Source: an uncultured Robinsoniella sp.
GTDB lineage: Bacteria > Bacillota > Clostridia > Lachnospirales > Lachnospiraceae
DNA: 64,000 nucleotides
Direction of reading: 5' to 3'
NCBI GenBank assembly: GCA_900540475.1
Contig: UQGG01000004.1
Coordinates: 186,001 to 250,000 of the forward strand
The first letter of the stretch is position 1. Each line of letters opens with the position of its first letter. This document shows positions 32,751 through 41,740 of this stretch, piece after piece. Under the pieces are notes generated by a model that made no database searches, was not told where the DNA came from, and worked only from the letters and a program-made list of their open reading frames with translations. Both the position numbers and the translations under genes were made by a program.

Positions 32751-33845
32751 ATGATGTTAAAATTAATGAGAGCACCAGCAAAATACGTGCAGGGACAGGA
32801 TGCATTGTCTCAGGTATATGATGAAACTAAGGATTTGGGGAAATCCTTTTTATTTATTTGCAGCAGAAGCGGTCATAAGAACTGCCATGAAAAGATCGAA
32901 AACAGTTTCGCCGGGAAAAATGCAAATATTTTATTTGAAATCTTCGGCGGCGTCAGCTCTATTGGGGAAATTGAAAGAATGCAGGGTATTGTGAAAAAAC
33001 AGAAGGTCGACTGCGTTGTAGGTGTCGGCGGCGGTTCCGCTATCGATACAGCGAAAGCAACCGCTTACTACGAAGGACTCCCGGTTGTGATCATCCCTAC
33101 TGTAGCAGCTACGGATGCTCCCTGTACAGGACTTTCCGTTATTTATAATAATGATGGTACTTTTGCCAAATATATATTTTATCCAAAAAATCCGGATGCT
33201 GTAATCGTTGATACCGATGTTATCGCACATGCTCCCGTTAAATTCCTGATCGCAGGTATGGGCGATGCTTTAGGAACTTTCTTCGAGGCAAGAGCCTGTG
33301 AGAAAGCAAAGGCACCAAGCCTGGAGAACGGCGGTATCACTAAGTCTGCAATGGCTCTTTGCAAACTGTGTTACGAAACTCTCCTGGAAGACGGGTATAA
33401 AGCTTTGCGCGCTTGTGAAAATGGTGTTGTTACTCCTGCTGTAGAATCGATTATTGAAGCAACCACCTATCTGAGCGGTGTTGGAGCAGATAATGGCGGA
33501 CTGGCAGTTTCCCATTCTGTATACAATGGTTTTACAGCGCTGGAAGAATGTGAAAAGGCAATGCATGGTTCTATTGTAGCTTTTGGAACCATTGCACAGT
33601 TAATATTAGAAAATGCATCCATGGATGAATTAGATGAAGTCATCGACTTCTGTGTAAGCGTAGGACTTCCCGTTACGCTTAAGGAAATCGGCGTGACCGA
33701 TATGAATCGTGTACATATCGCTGCCGAAAAAGCCTGCGCCACTGGAGAAAGCATTCACAATATGATCGGTGATGTGACTCCCGCTCAATTGTTTGACGCA
33801 TTAATTGCAGCCGATGTGATGGGTAAAGAATATCTGGGAGATTAA
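32751..33845 (+). CDS. gldA: Glycerol dehydrogenase (iron/zinc-containing alcohol dehydrogenase family)
   Basis: Oxidises glycerol to dihydroxyacetone with NAD+, or the reverse. The 364 residues fit the family. The Rossmann-type domain carries GVGGGSAIDTAKA near residue 95 and IPTVAATDAPCTG near 120. Metal ligands appear as Asp in GMGDALGTFFEA (near 171), His in AVSHSVYNGF (near 255) and His in KAMHGSIVAFG (near 272). Two ATG codons are adjacent behind AGAGGCAG, and either may be used. It has its own promoter and terminator, so it is monocistronic. Related polyol substrates are possible. Confidence 0.92.
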   Translation: MMLKLMRAPAKYVQGQDALSQVYDETKDLGKSFLFICSRSGHKNCHEKIENSFAGKNANILFEIFGGVSSIGEIERMQGIVKKQKVDCVVGVGGGSAIDTAKATAYYEGLPVVIIPTVAATDAPCTGLSVIYNNDGTFAKYIFYPKNPDAVIVDTDVIAHAPVKFLIAGMGDALGTFFEARACEKAKAPSLENGGITKSAMALCKLCYETLLEDGYKALRACENGVVTPAVESIIEATTYLSGVGADNGGLAVSHSVYNGFTALEECEKAMHGSIVAFGTIAQLILENASMDELDEVIDFCVSVGLPVTLKEIGVTDMNRVHIAAEKACATGESIHNMIGDVTPAQLFDALIAADVMGKEYLGD

Positions 33846-33858
33846 ATACTATCTCATG

Positions 33859-33895
33859 CCAAAGGCCAGACAGCTGTCTGGCTTTTGGTCTTTTA
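33859..33895 (+). terminator. Terminator of gldA
   Basis: Long near-perfect stem centred on AGCT (CCAAAGGCCAGACAG with CTGTCTGGCTTTTGG), followed by TCTTTT. Confidence 0.85.
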
Positions 33896-34026
33896 TATTA
33901 TAAAAGAGTCGTAAAATCTTTTTATCTTACACTTTATCTTTCCATTCTTATCATTCTATGCTAAAATACCTTATACTTTTATGCAGTGACTTATCACAGC
34001 GCCACACTACAGAAGGAGCTTATATC

Positions 34027-34890
34027 ATGTCGGCAAAATTTAAAATTATCCTATCCATGGCTGTTTTTGGAACACTGGGTATTTTTATTAAAAATATCCC
34101 CCTGTCTTCCGGAGAAATAGCCCTTTCCCGTGCTGTCATCGCAGCTTTTTCTATTTCGATGTATAAATTTGTAAAAAAAGAGAAGATCCCCTTTGTAGAA
34201 ATTAAGAAGGATCTGCTGCTGCTGTTTTTCTCCGGAGCCGCAATGGGATTTAACTGGATTTTTTTGTTCCAATCCTATCGCTATACTACAGTTTCCATTG
34301 CTACTCTAAGTTATTATTTTGCTCCGGTAATTGTTATGGCGGTGTGCCCCATATTATTTCGTGAAAAACTAAGTCTCAGGCAAATTATATGTTTTGTGAT
34401 GTCAACACTTGGTCTGGTGTTTGTTATTGACCCGGGGAAGCTTTTACCGGGCAGCAATCATTTTATAGGAATCTGCTTTGGACTTAGCGCTGCAGTGCTC
34501 TATGCCACTGTGATTATTTTAAATAAACTAATTATAAATGTAACCGGAATTGACCGCACACTGATCCAGTTTTTTGCCGCAATTATCATTCTTTTTCCTT
34601 ATGTCTGCCTTACAGACGGGATTCATTTGTCTGCAGCCGGAACCTTTGGAATAGTAAATCTGATAATTGTCGGCATCGTCCATACCGGAATTACATACTG
34701 CCTCTATTTTTCTTCTCTAAAAGATTTAAAAGGACAGGAAGCAGCAATTTTAAGCTATACAGATCCGCTGACAGCGATTATTGTATCCGTATCTTTTCTG
34801 GGTGAAACCATCAGTTTGACGCAGATATTTGGAGGCATACTTATTTTAGGTTTTACTTTACTGAATGAAATCAAACCCCGTGTTTCGTAA
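34027..34890 (+). CDS. EamA/DMT-family membrane transporter
   Basis: Inner-membrane protein of 287 residues with ten hydrophobic helices in two EamA repeats. The first includes FGTLGIFIKNIPLSSGEIALSRAV and ends with the PVIVMAVCPILFREKLSLRQ signature. The second ends with TDPLTAIIVSVSFLGETISLTQ, the same signature. Such proteins export metabolites, often amino acids or related compounds. I chose ATG 34027, behind AAGGAG; the longer frame lacks a ribosome site. It is convergent with patB, 14 bases apart. Confidence 0.9.
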   Translation: MSAKFKIILSMAVFGTLGIFIKNIPLSSGEIALSRAVIAAFSISMYKFVKKEKIPFVEIKKDLLLLFFSGAAMGFNWIFLFQSYRYTTVSIATLSYYFAPVIVMAVCPILFREKLSLRQIICFVMSTLGLVFVIDPGKLLPGSNHFIGICFGLSAAVLYATVIILNKLIINVTGIDRTLIQFFAAIIILFPYVCLTDGIHLSAAGTFGIVNLIIVGIVHTGITYCLYFSSLKDLKGQEAAILSYTDPLTAIIVSVSFLGETISLTQIFGGILILGFTLLNEIKPRVS

Positions 34891-34904
34891 ATACCCATTT
34901 TCCT

Positions 34905-36086
34905 TCAATGCTTCAATGCTGATTCGATCCGTTTCAGTGCTTCCGCCAACTGGCTTCTGGGTATTCCAGCATTGAGTCGGAAATAACCCTTGCCTGTACC
35001 GCCAAAATGCTCTCCGGGATATATGGTCACTTTTGCTTTATTTAGAAGAAAGTCTTCTAATTCCTGGTGGGTCCACCCTAATTTTTCATAACCGATCCAC
35101 ACCAAAAATGTTCCTTCCGGTATCGTAACGGTAAAGCCCGGAAGTTTTTCATCTATAAATTGTTTTATATATCGCAGATTTTCATCCAGATATTCCTGCA
35201 GTTCTTCCAGCCATAAATCACATTTTGTATAGGCATTCTCCAGTATGGCTGCCGCAAAACAATTAGGATTATGAAGCCCCCACCGGTCGATTGCCGTTTC
35301 CATCAGGCTTCTCGTCTTTTCGTCCGGCACAATGATATTGGAAAATATAATTCCAGGAATATTAAAGGTTTTTGTAATCGATTGATAAACAATCGTTCTT
35401 TTTCTCATTTCATCTGACAATTTTAATGCACTATGAAACGTTTTCCCCTTGCGTATCAGGTCTGCATGTATCTCGTCCGATAACAGTATCAGATCATGTT
35501 TCAGGCAAAATTCCTCCAGTTCTTTTAATTCAGCCATTTCCCAGACTCTGCCTGTTGGATTATGGGGATTGCATAAAATAAACATTTTAACTGATTCATC
35601 TATCCTGGATTCCAATGAGGACAGGTCCATACACCATCTTCCATTTTTTGATACCAGCGGACTTTCCATTAATTTTCTACCATACTTTGTTACTGCTGCA
35701 GTCAGCGCCGGGTAAGCAGGGGTATTGATTATAACTGCATCTTGCGGTTGTGTAAAATTTTCCACTGCCATATTCAGCCCCATATTGATTCTGGGTGAAA
35801 ATAAGATCCAGTCAGGCTCAATGGGACAATGATATCTTCTCTTCATCCAGTCATTTACCAGCTGCCTGTAGTTGTCCGGCATAATTGTATAACCAAAGAT
35901 GCCATGTTTCATCACCCGGTCCATGGCGTCACGAATAGGTCCCGGCGCCTGAAAATCCATGTCCGCAACTTTGCATTGTATACACTCTGTCCCATATAGG
36001 GGAAGCATTTCATCGTATTTGGCACAGTTAGTGCCAAACCGGTCGATGATATGATCAAACTGACATCTTTTTTGACTATCCTCCAT
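34905..36086 (-). CDS. patB: PLP-dependent aminotransferase / cystathionine beta-lyase (MalY/PatB family)
   Basis: Class I fold type I enzyme of 393 residues. MalY/PatB members cleave C-S bonds of cystathionine or cysteine conjugates. Family motifs are VADMDFQAPGPIRDAM near residue 45, NPHNPTGRVW near 175, LSDEIHADL near 210, the PLP lysine in QSITKTFNIPG near 245, and the substrate Arg in RLNAGIPRS near 378. I chose ATG 36086, at the start of family homology. The frame extends upstream through a Lys-rich repeat region to a TTG at 36173, which I read as untranslated. The in vivo substrate is not visible. Confidence 0.85.
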   Translation of the reverse strand: MEDSQKRCQFDHIIDRFGTNCAKYDEMLPLYGTECIQCKVADMDFQAPGPIRDAMDRVMKHGIFGYTIMPDNYRQLVNDWMKRRYHCPIEPDWILFSPRINMGLNMAVENFTQPQDAVIINTPAYPALTAAVTKYGRKLMESPLVSKNGRWCMDLSSLESRIDESVKMFILCNPHNPTGRVWEMAELKELEEFCLKHDLILLSDEIHADLIRKGKTFHSALKLSDEMRKRTIVYQSITKTFNIPGIIFSNIIVPDEKTRSLMETAIDRWGLHNPNCFAAAILENAYTKCDLWLEELQEYLDENLRYIKQFIDEKLPGFTVTIPEGTFLVWIGYEKLGWTHQELEDFLLNKAKVTIYPGEHFGGTGKGYFRLNAGIPRSQLAEALKRIESALKH

Positions 36087-36235
36087 ATACTTTTCTTGTC
36101 CTCCTTCCTTATACTTTTTAAAATTTTCCTCCTTATACTTACTTTTCTTGACTTTCCTACTTATACTTTTCAAGATTTTCCTCTTTATACTTTACTTGAC
36201 TTTTCTCCTTATATTTTTCCAGACCTTCCCCCTTG
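36087..36235. repeat. Degenerate 24-28-bp tandem repeats carrying ribosome-site-like sequence before patB
   Basis: About five imperfect units close to CCTCCTTATACTTTTC plus a TTGACTTT-like half lie upstream of patB. On the minus strand each gives AAAAGTATAAGGAGG or a variant, so the leader repeats Shine-Dalgarno-like cores every 24-28 bases. The real start has AAGGAGG 13 bases upstream. The remaining bases to the permease stop at 36344 show nothing notable. Confidence 0.65.
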
Positions 36236-36343
36236 TCTCCTTCTTCCCTTCCCTTTTTCACAACCTCTTTATACAAAGCGTCTTAATCAGCAAAACCCAA
36301 ATATAATGCTTTCAATAGTACACATATAAAGTGTTCGCTCTAG

Positions 36344-37174
36344 CTATCCTTTCACCGACCCCGCAATCAGACTTTCCTGTACCTGCCTGCTCAGAATCAC
36401 GTATATAATAATAATCGGGAATGTGGCTACTACAAGTCCTGCACCTATGGGTCCCCAGTCTGTCGTATACTGTCCCACCAGAGACTGTATCCCCACTGTT
36501 AAAGTCCGGTATTCCGGTTTGCTGATAAAGACAACTGCAAACATCAATTCATTCCAGGACTGTAAAAAGGTAAAGATGGCAATTGTAGCAAGGGAGGGTT
36601 TCATCAGCGGCATTATAATCTTAAAAAAGGTTCCATAGATATTGCAGCCGTCTATACATGCAGCTTCTTCCAATTCTACGGGAATTGCCGAGATGAATCC
36701 GGAGCTGATCATGATTGCCATGGGCACGGCAAATGCGGCATAGGGAATGATCAGACACCAGTATGTATTAATCAGATGTACCTGGCGCATCATGATAAAT
36801 ACAGGCAGAAGTGCTGCATGAATCGGTATGGTAATCCCCATAATAAAAGCTACCTGCATGAATTTACGCAGTTTCCATTTCATTCGCACCAGCGCATAGG
36901 ATGCCATAAGGGATGCCAGCCCCACAATGAAGATTGAAACAGCTGTTACAATAATACTGTTGAGCAGATAACGTCCCACACTTCCCCCCATGAACGCATG
37001 TTCATAATTTTCAAAATGCCACACGGAAGGAAGCCCCACCATGTTGCCCTGAAAAATGTCAGCGTTGTCCTTAAGGGAAAAGGTCAGCAGCCAATAAAGG
37101 GGAAATATTTGCAGTATTGCCCATAAAACCAGAAAAAACTGGGATACCATACTACTTGGTTTGATCTTTTTCAT
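36344..37174 (-). CDS. Carbohydrate ABC transporter permease (MalG-type, CUT1)
   Basis: Inner-membrane permease of 276 residues with six helices (LVLWAILQIFPLYWLL, IIVTAVSIFIVGLASLMA and so on). The EAA loop that contacts the ATPase is EEAACIDGCNIYGTFFKII near residue 185. It ends IAGSVKG, typical for MalG-like subunits. It starts behind AAGGAG, 40 bases after the MalF-type gene. No ATPase gene is present, so a shared MsmX-type ATPase elsewhere is likely. Confidence 0.93.
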   Translation of the reverse strand: MKKIKPSSMVSQFFLVLWAILQIFPLYWLLTFSLKDNADIFQGNMVGLPSVWHFENYEHAFMGGSVGRYLLNSIIVTAVSIFIVGLASLMASYALVRMKWKLRKFMQVAFIMGITIPIHAALLPVFIMMRQVHLINTYWCLIIPYAAFAVPMAIMISSGFISAIPVELEEAACIDGCNIYGTFFKIIMPLMKPSLATIAIFTFLQSWNELMFAVVFISKPEYRTLTVGIQSLVGQYTTDWGPIGAGLVVATFPIIIIYVILSRQVQESLIAGSVKG

Positions 37175-37214
37175 CTGACTTTAACTCCTTTCTAGTGCAG
37201 ATTTAAGGCACACT

Positions 37215-38108
37215 CTAATCCTCACTCCGGAATGCTTTTCGGATGAGAAATGCAAACAGGAAGCACTCCAGTATAATAAATATTGCCATAGAACTTCCAT
37301 AGCCATACATGTTTCTGGAAAATATTGTTTCTACCATCAGGGTGCTGGGAAGCTGACTTGCTCCCGCCGGTCCGCCTCCTGTCATTACATAAACGAGATC
37401 GAAATTCTTCAATGATCCCACCACTGCAAACGTGACGCAGACTTTGATAATGGGTTTCATCAGGGGAATCGTAATTCTGACAGCAGTCTGGAACGCAGAG
37501 GCACCGTCAATTCTGGCAGCCTCAAAAACTTCCCCGGAAATAGATCGTATAGATGCGTACATCAGCAGCATATGGTATCCGATATACTGCCATAACACGG
37601 GTATAATCACGGCAAATATAACGGTTTTCGTATCTCCCAGCCAGTTTCCTGTCCATTTTTCAAGCCCCAGGGAAACCAGCATTGTGTTTAATAAGCCATA
37701 TTGGGGATTGTAGATTTTCATCCACAATTGTCCGATTACCACGGTGGATATCAGTACCGGAATAAAATAAACGCTTACATAAAACCGTTCACCCTTCACT
37801 CCTCGTGCCAGAACCAGGGCTAATATAAGTGAAATAGGCAGCTGTACAAATACAGACCCTCCTGCAAAGATCAGAGAATTTTTCACTGCCCTCCAGAAGC
37901 CGTCGCTGTTGGTTAGGAACAACTCCCGGTAATTGTCGAGTCCAGCAAAGATCTTCTCACCGATGCCATCCCATTCCTGAAAGCTGTAGCCAACCGACAT
38001 GATAATCGGCACAATAATGATTGTTACAAATAAAAACAGTGCTGGGAATATAAAAAACACAACTGCTTTCTTATTGGATAACACTTTATTCAATCGGATT
38101 CCCTCCAT
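37215..38108 (-). CDS. Carbohydrate ABC transporter permease (MalF-type, CUT1)
   Basis: Inner-membrane permease of 297 residues with six helices; the first is VVFFIFPALFLFVTIIIVP. The EAA loop reads FEAARIDGASAFQTAVRIT near residue 205, followed by IPLMKP. YVMTGGGPAGASQ is the common periplasmic loop of MalF-type subunits. It pairs with the MalG-type subunit downstream and the binding protein upstream. It lies in one operon driven from the 39.7-kb promoter region. Confidence 0.93.
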   Translation of the reverse strand: MEGIRLNKVLSNKKAVVFFIFPALFLFVTIIIVPIIMSVGYSFQEWDGIGEKIFAGLDNYRELFLTNSDGFWRAVKNSLIFAGGSVFVQLPISLILALVLARGVKGERFYVSVYFIPVLISTVVIGQLWMKIYNPQYGLLNTMLVSLGLEKWTGNWLGDTKTVIFAVIIPVLWQYIGYHMLLMYASIRSISGEVFEAARIDGASAFQTAVRITIPLMKPIIKVCVTFAVVGSLKNFDLVYVMTGGGPAGASQLPSTLMVETIFSRNMYGYGSSMAIFIILECFLFAFLIRKAFRSED

Positions 38109-38182
38109 TCTCTTACAAGATAGTTATGCAATAGGTACATGTCAGCCAGCCCCCATGTCCTACTCCTTCTTTAGATAAGAAT

Positions 38183-38204
38183 GGCGGTTAATTAGATAAC
38201 CGCC
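38183..38204 (-). other. Intercistronic hairpin between binding protein and permease genes
   Basis: GGCGGTTA (38183-38190) pairs perfectly with TAACCGCC (38197-38204) around six bases. No T tract follows. Such hairpins commonly protect the binding-protein mRNA so that it is made in excess over the permeases. Confidence 0.55.
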
Positions 38205-38236
38205 GTTTCTGTTCTACTTATCTGCTTTCCACTTTT

Positions 38237-39667
38237 CTACTTATTCAGCTTCTGCAATTCTTCCACATACTGCTCCGGCGTAATATTTCCCACGAAGAGT
38301 TCCTGGAGTTTATTCAGATATACAGTGGCATCCTTGCCTTCCATGAGATTATCCCACCAGATGGTATAGCTGGATGCATCTTTGGTGAACTTATAAATAT
38401 CCATCAGTAACGGATTGATTTCAGATTCATCGATGTCTACATTGGTGTACGGCAGAATGCTGGAGCCAATTTTGTATTTCCCAATGGCAAGCTCAAATGC
38501 AATATACTGGGCAACCTCTGTTGTAAGTGCCGGATCTTCCGTATCTGCACTTACTGCAAATGCTGTGTCTGGACCACCTGTAAAATCAGTTACGCCTGCT
38601 TTTCCATTTTCCAGCGTGGGGAACGGTGCCGCCACTACTTTATCTTTCACCAGAGATGAATCCTTATAGACACGGGTAGCCGTCCAGCTTCCGTTTAAAT
38701 ACATGGGAATCTGTCCCTGGAAAAACGGAACTTCCGATTCTTCTCTGGAAATGCCCGCGGAACCATCCGGAAATGCTCCCATATCCACTAATTCCCTTAA
38801 GCATTTTGCCGCTTCCAGGAAACCTGGATCGCCAAAGTCTGTCTCTTTGCCGGTTGCAGCCACAACCCCTTCACTTCCTACTGCCCGCAGCGCCAGCAGA
38901 TCGTGGTACATTGCTATGGTCCATGGTTCCTTACCGCCTACCGTCAGAGGCGTAATCCCGTTGTCCAGAAATGTCTGACATGCTTTCTTTAACTCATCAA
39001 ATGTTTTCGGTATTTCCAGATTCAGTTGGTCGAACATCTCTTTATTGTAAAACATACACGCAACCGACTGATCCGTGGTCAGCCCATAAGTTTTGCCGTC
39101 AAACTGAAATCCCGTGAGCGTGGACGGCGCCAAGTGGGATTTGAACTCATCCGTAAGATATTCATCCATTGCCTCTACTTTACCTGCCTCCACAAATGGC
39201 TTTAAAAATCCATGTCCCCAGGTATAAAATATGTCCGGTGTCTCATTTGCAGCGATTGCAGCCTTAAGTTTCGTCTTATAAGCCTCATTTTCCGCTGTGT
39301 CCACTTCAATCTTCACCCCAAACTTTTCTTCTGCTTCCCTGGTTACACGGTCAACAATTTCCTTGTTGGGATCGGTATCTCCTCCGAATATATGCCATAA
39401 TTTTATAGTCTGTCCTTCGCCGGGCTTTGCTTTATCGGACTGATCTGTGCTGTTTGCCTCCGCTGCCGTACTGTCTGCATTTTTATCAGAATCTGATGCT
39501 TTGGCGTCACCAGCATCTTTCCCGGCTTCCGCTCCCTCTTTCGTTTCTGCAGCTTCTTTTGTTTCCCCGGAACTGCTCTTGGTCCCGCCGCCGCAGGCAG
39601 TCAGCCCAATCGCCAGAGTTCCTGCAAGCGTTAAAGCCAATATACGTTTCATCATCTTTCTTTTCAT
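38237..39667 (-). CDS. Sugar ABC transporter substrate-binding lipoprotein (CUT1)
   Basis: Lipid-anchored extracellular binding protein of 476 residues. The signal peptide ends in the lipobox LTAC with the lipidated Cys25. A Ser/Ala/Asp-rich linker (about 26-85) precedes the type I solute-binding fold (IKLWHIFGGDTDPNKEIV onward), with FYTWGHGFLKPFVEAGKVEAMD near residue 150. I chose ATG 39667, behind GGAGG; a further upstream start would put residues before the basic signal. It is the first gene of the three-gene transporter operon. The sugar is not identifiable; no glycoside hydrolase is adjacent. Confidence 0.92.
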   Translation of the reverse strand: MKRKMMKRILALTLAGTLAIGLTACGGGTKSSSGETKEAAETKEGAEAGKDAGDAKASDSDKNADSTAAEANSTDQSDKAKPGEGQTIKLWHIFGGDTDPNKEIVDRVTREAEEKFGVKIEVDTAENEAYKTKLKAAIAANETPDIFYTWGHGFLKPFVEAGKVEAMDEYLTDEFKSHLAPSTLTGFQFDGKTYGLTTDQSVACMFYNKEMFDQLNLEIPKTFDELKKACQTFLDNGITPLTVGGKEPWTIAMYHDLLALRAVGSEGVVAATGKETDFGDPGFLEAAKCLRELVDMGAFPDGSAGISREESEVPFFQGQIPMYLNGSWTATRVYKDSSLVKDKVVAAPFPTLENGKAGVTDFTGGPDTAFAVSADTEDPALTTEVAQYIAFELAIGKYKIGSSILPYTNVDIDESEINPLLMDIYKFTKDASSYTIWWDNLMEGKDATVYLNKLQELFVGNITPEQYVEELQKLNK

Positions 39668-39714
39668 TATAACTTCCTCCGTTTTCACTGGTTGTGGACC
39701 TGCCACTGTTTTAC

Positions 39715-39744
39715 TGAGAGCGCTCTCGATGTACCTTTATTCTA
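39715..39744 (-). promoter_or_regulatory. Binding-protein operon promoter with cre-like palindrome
   Basis: On the minus strand a -10 TAGAAT lies at 39739-39744 with no recognisable -35, as expected for an activator-dependent promoter. Just after the presumed start is the 12-bp perfect palindrome GAGAGCGCTCTC (39716-39727), within TGAGAGCGCTCTCG, which differs from the CcpA cre consensus at about three positions. A repressing carbon-catabolite site is plausible. Confidence 0.5.
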
Positions 39745-39784
39745 CACAAACAAGCCGCTGCCCGAAAGAGAATTTTCTTACTAT

Positions 39785-39869
39785 TTCTAGTCTGATTTTG
39801 ACTGATTCCTTCCAGTAGAGATTTTGCCTATGGTAATTCTTTTACTACTTCTGGTAGAAATTTTACTAC
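39785..39869. promoter_or_regulatory. Three 21-bp direct repeats, probable YesN binding sites
   Basis: Copies at 39785-39805, 39810-39830 and 39849-39869 share TTCYRGT-N4-ATTTT followed by G/A and C/T-A. The first two are 25 bp apart. They lie between the divergent transporter operon and the histidine kinase gene, just upstream of the -35 position of the transporter promoter. AraC-type regulators bind such direct repeats; YesN is encoded next door. Confidence 0.6.
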
Positions 39870-39942
39870 CTCCGCCGTTTTCTTTACTTCATTTATGCTC
39901 CATGGTATCATGATAAAAAGCATGAAGCAGAGGGGCCTTCTT

Positions 39943-41697
39943 ATGAAAAAGTTAAAATTATACGTGACTCACTTGATTAACCGGGCATTGAACGGCAGAA
40001 TCTCACAGAAAATCAGCACAGTCTTTCTTCTGTTTTTTATACTTAGTATTTTACTGACCTATTTCTTATATCAGTTTGTTTCCAGGGACTATGCCCTTTC
40101 CAATATGAAGCAGAATTCCAGGCAGACCCTGGTTTCTGTCAGCTCCAATATCCTGGAGATGATTGACAATATCGATAACAACTATAACCTTTTGTTAAAA
40201 TCCGGCTTGTCCGATCTCACCCAACAGCCGATTCCTCCCCAGAAGAGGAAGGAATATGATAATTTTTTATTTACCGTAATTGATACCTATAACCATCTGG
40301 ACGCTGTCTACATCATGGATCTGGAAAACCATATCTATGGAGTGGATAAATTCAACGTCAAAAGTCTGGCAATTGAATCCGTTTCTGATGCGCCCTGGTA
40401 TGATGCGGTTGTTTCCGCCAGAGGAAGCTATGTTCTCTCCTATAACGCGGGTAATATTTTCACACCTGATTTCAGGGAAAATTTCATTTCAGCTATTCGG
40501 GTTATCAACGATCTGGAGACCCAGAAGCCTGCAGGGTTTGCTATTATGAATATCCCTGTACGTTCTCTGGAAGCACTGTTTCAGACTGTATTTGAAAACC
40601 GGCAGACTCATGTAGCGCTTTACGATGAAGCCGGGCAGGTCCTCTGTGCACTTGGAACACAATCCAATGGGGATAATCCGAAGCTGCTGCTATCTGATAT
40701 TAATGAAAATATGACCTACCACACCCACACTTCCAGCCATATGCTCACAGCAGGACTTTATATCCCGGACTTGGGCTGGAAGATTATTACAGACTTTCCC
40801 CTGGAAAGCGAGAAGAATTTAAGCGGTTCACTGTTTCAGATTTCATTGTGGGTCTTATTGATTAACATTGTATTAATGTTGTTTTGTTCCATAATCATTT
40901 CAAAATCTATCCAGCATCCGGTGCTGCGCCTGATTCGGGCTATGAACGATGCGGAAACGGGAGAGTTTAAAGCTGTTGAAGTCCGTTATCCGGACAGTGA
41001 AATCGGAGTGCTGGAATTAAATTATAATCATATGATCGAGAAAATTCAGTCTCTTTTAAAAAGGCTGGTACAGGAACAGAAACAAAAGAGGGAAATGGAA
41101 CTCCGTGCCCTGCAGGAGCAGATAAAGCCCCATTTTCTCTATAACACGCTGGATGCAATCGGCTATATGGCTCTGGCAGAAGAACCCGTACAGGTATATG
41201 ATGCCATTGAAACCCTGGGCAGTTTTTACCGTGAAAGCTTAAGCAGCGGCCAGCAGATGATCACAGTCCGTCAGGAACTGCAGATTGTAAAGGACTATAC
41301 ACATCTGCTCTCTCTGCGTTATGAATCTTTATTTAAAGTAGCTTATCAGGTGGATCCCTCCCTGCTGGATCATGGAATTTTGAAGCTGCTGCTGCAGCCA
41401 CTGGTGGAAAATGCAGTTTACCATGGAATCAAACCCCTTGGTGAACCTGGCATCATCCAAATTCATCTGCAGCGAAGGGAAAATTTTCTTCTCATTTGCG
41501 TATCCGATAATGGAGTGGGAATGCAGCAGGAATTGATAAAACGGCTTCTCACCTCCTCTGATTTTGAACACCGGAAGAGTTTTGGACTGGCGGGTACCAT
41601 AGAGCGGGTTCGGATTACCTATCCGGAACAGTCCGCAGTTTCCATAGAGAGTAAAAAGGGGCAAGGTACCCGGATAACCATCCGTCTTCCCTTATGA
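39943..41697 (+). CDS. YesM-type sensor histidine kinase
   Basis: Membrane kinase of 584 residues. It has a transmembrane helix (about 25-47), an extracellular sensor domain (about 50-285), a second helix (about 290-315) and a HAMP region (RLIRAMNDAETGEFKAVEV). The His_kinase domain carries the phospho-His in EQIKPHFLYNTLDAI near residue 400. A HATPase domain has LVENAVYHGI and SDNGVGM. It ends at RLPL. I chose ATG 39943, after GAGGGG; other in-frame ATGs lie upstream at 39895-39925 with weaker sites. The YesN-type regulator follows 43 bases downstream. Confidence 0.93.
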   Translation: MKKLKLYVTHLINRALNGRISQKISTVFLLFFILSILLTYFLYQFVSRDYALSNMKQNSRQTLVSVSSNILEMIDNIDNNYNLLLKSGLSDLTQQPIPPQKRKEYDNFLFTVIDTYNHLDAVYIMDLENHIYGVDKFNVKSLAIESVSDAPWYDAVVSARGSYVLSYNAGNIFTPDFRENFISAIRVINDLETQKPAGFAIMNIPVRSLEALFQTVFENRQTHVALYDEAGQVLCALGTQSNGDNPKLLLSDINENMTYHTHTSSHMLTAGLYIPDLGWKIITDFPLESEKNLSGSLFQISLWVLLINIVLMLFCSIIISKSIQHPVLRLIRAMNDAETGEFKAVEVRYPDSEIGVLELNYNHMIEKIQSLLKRLVQEQKQKREMELRALQEQIKPHFLYNTLDAIGYMALAEEPVQVYDAIETLGSFYRESLSSGQQMITVRQELQIVKDYTHLLSLRYESLFKVAYQVDPSLLDHGILKLLLQPLVENAVYHGIKPLGEPGIIQIHLQRRENFLLICVSDNGVGMQQELIKRLLTSSDFEHRKSFGLAGTIERVRITYPEQSAVSIESKKGQGTRITIRLPL

Positions 41698-41740
41698 AAA
41701 AACATTACGCTTATACTTATACCTAAAAGGAAGGATTACC

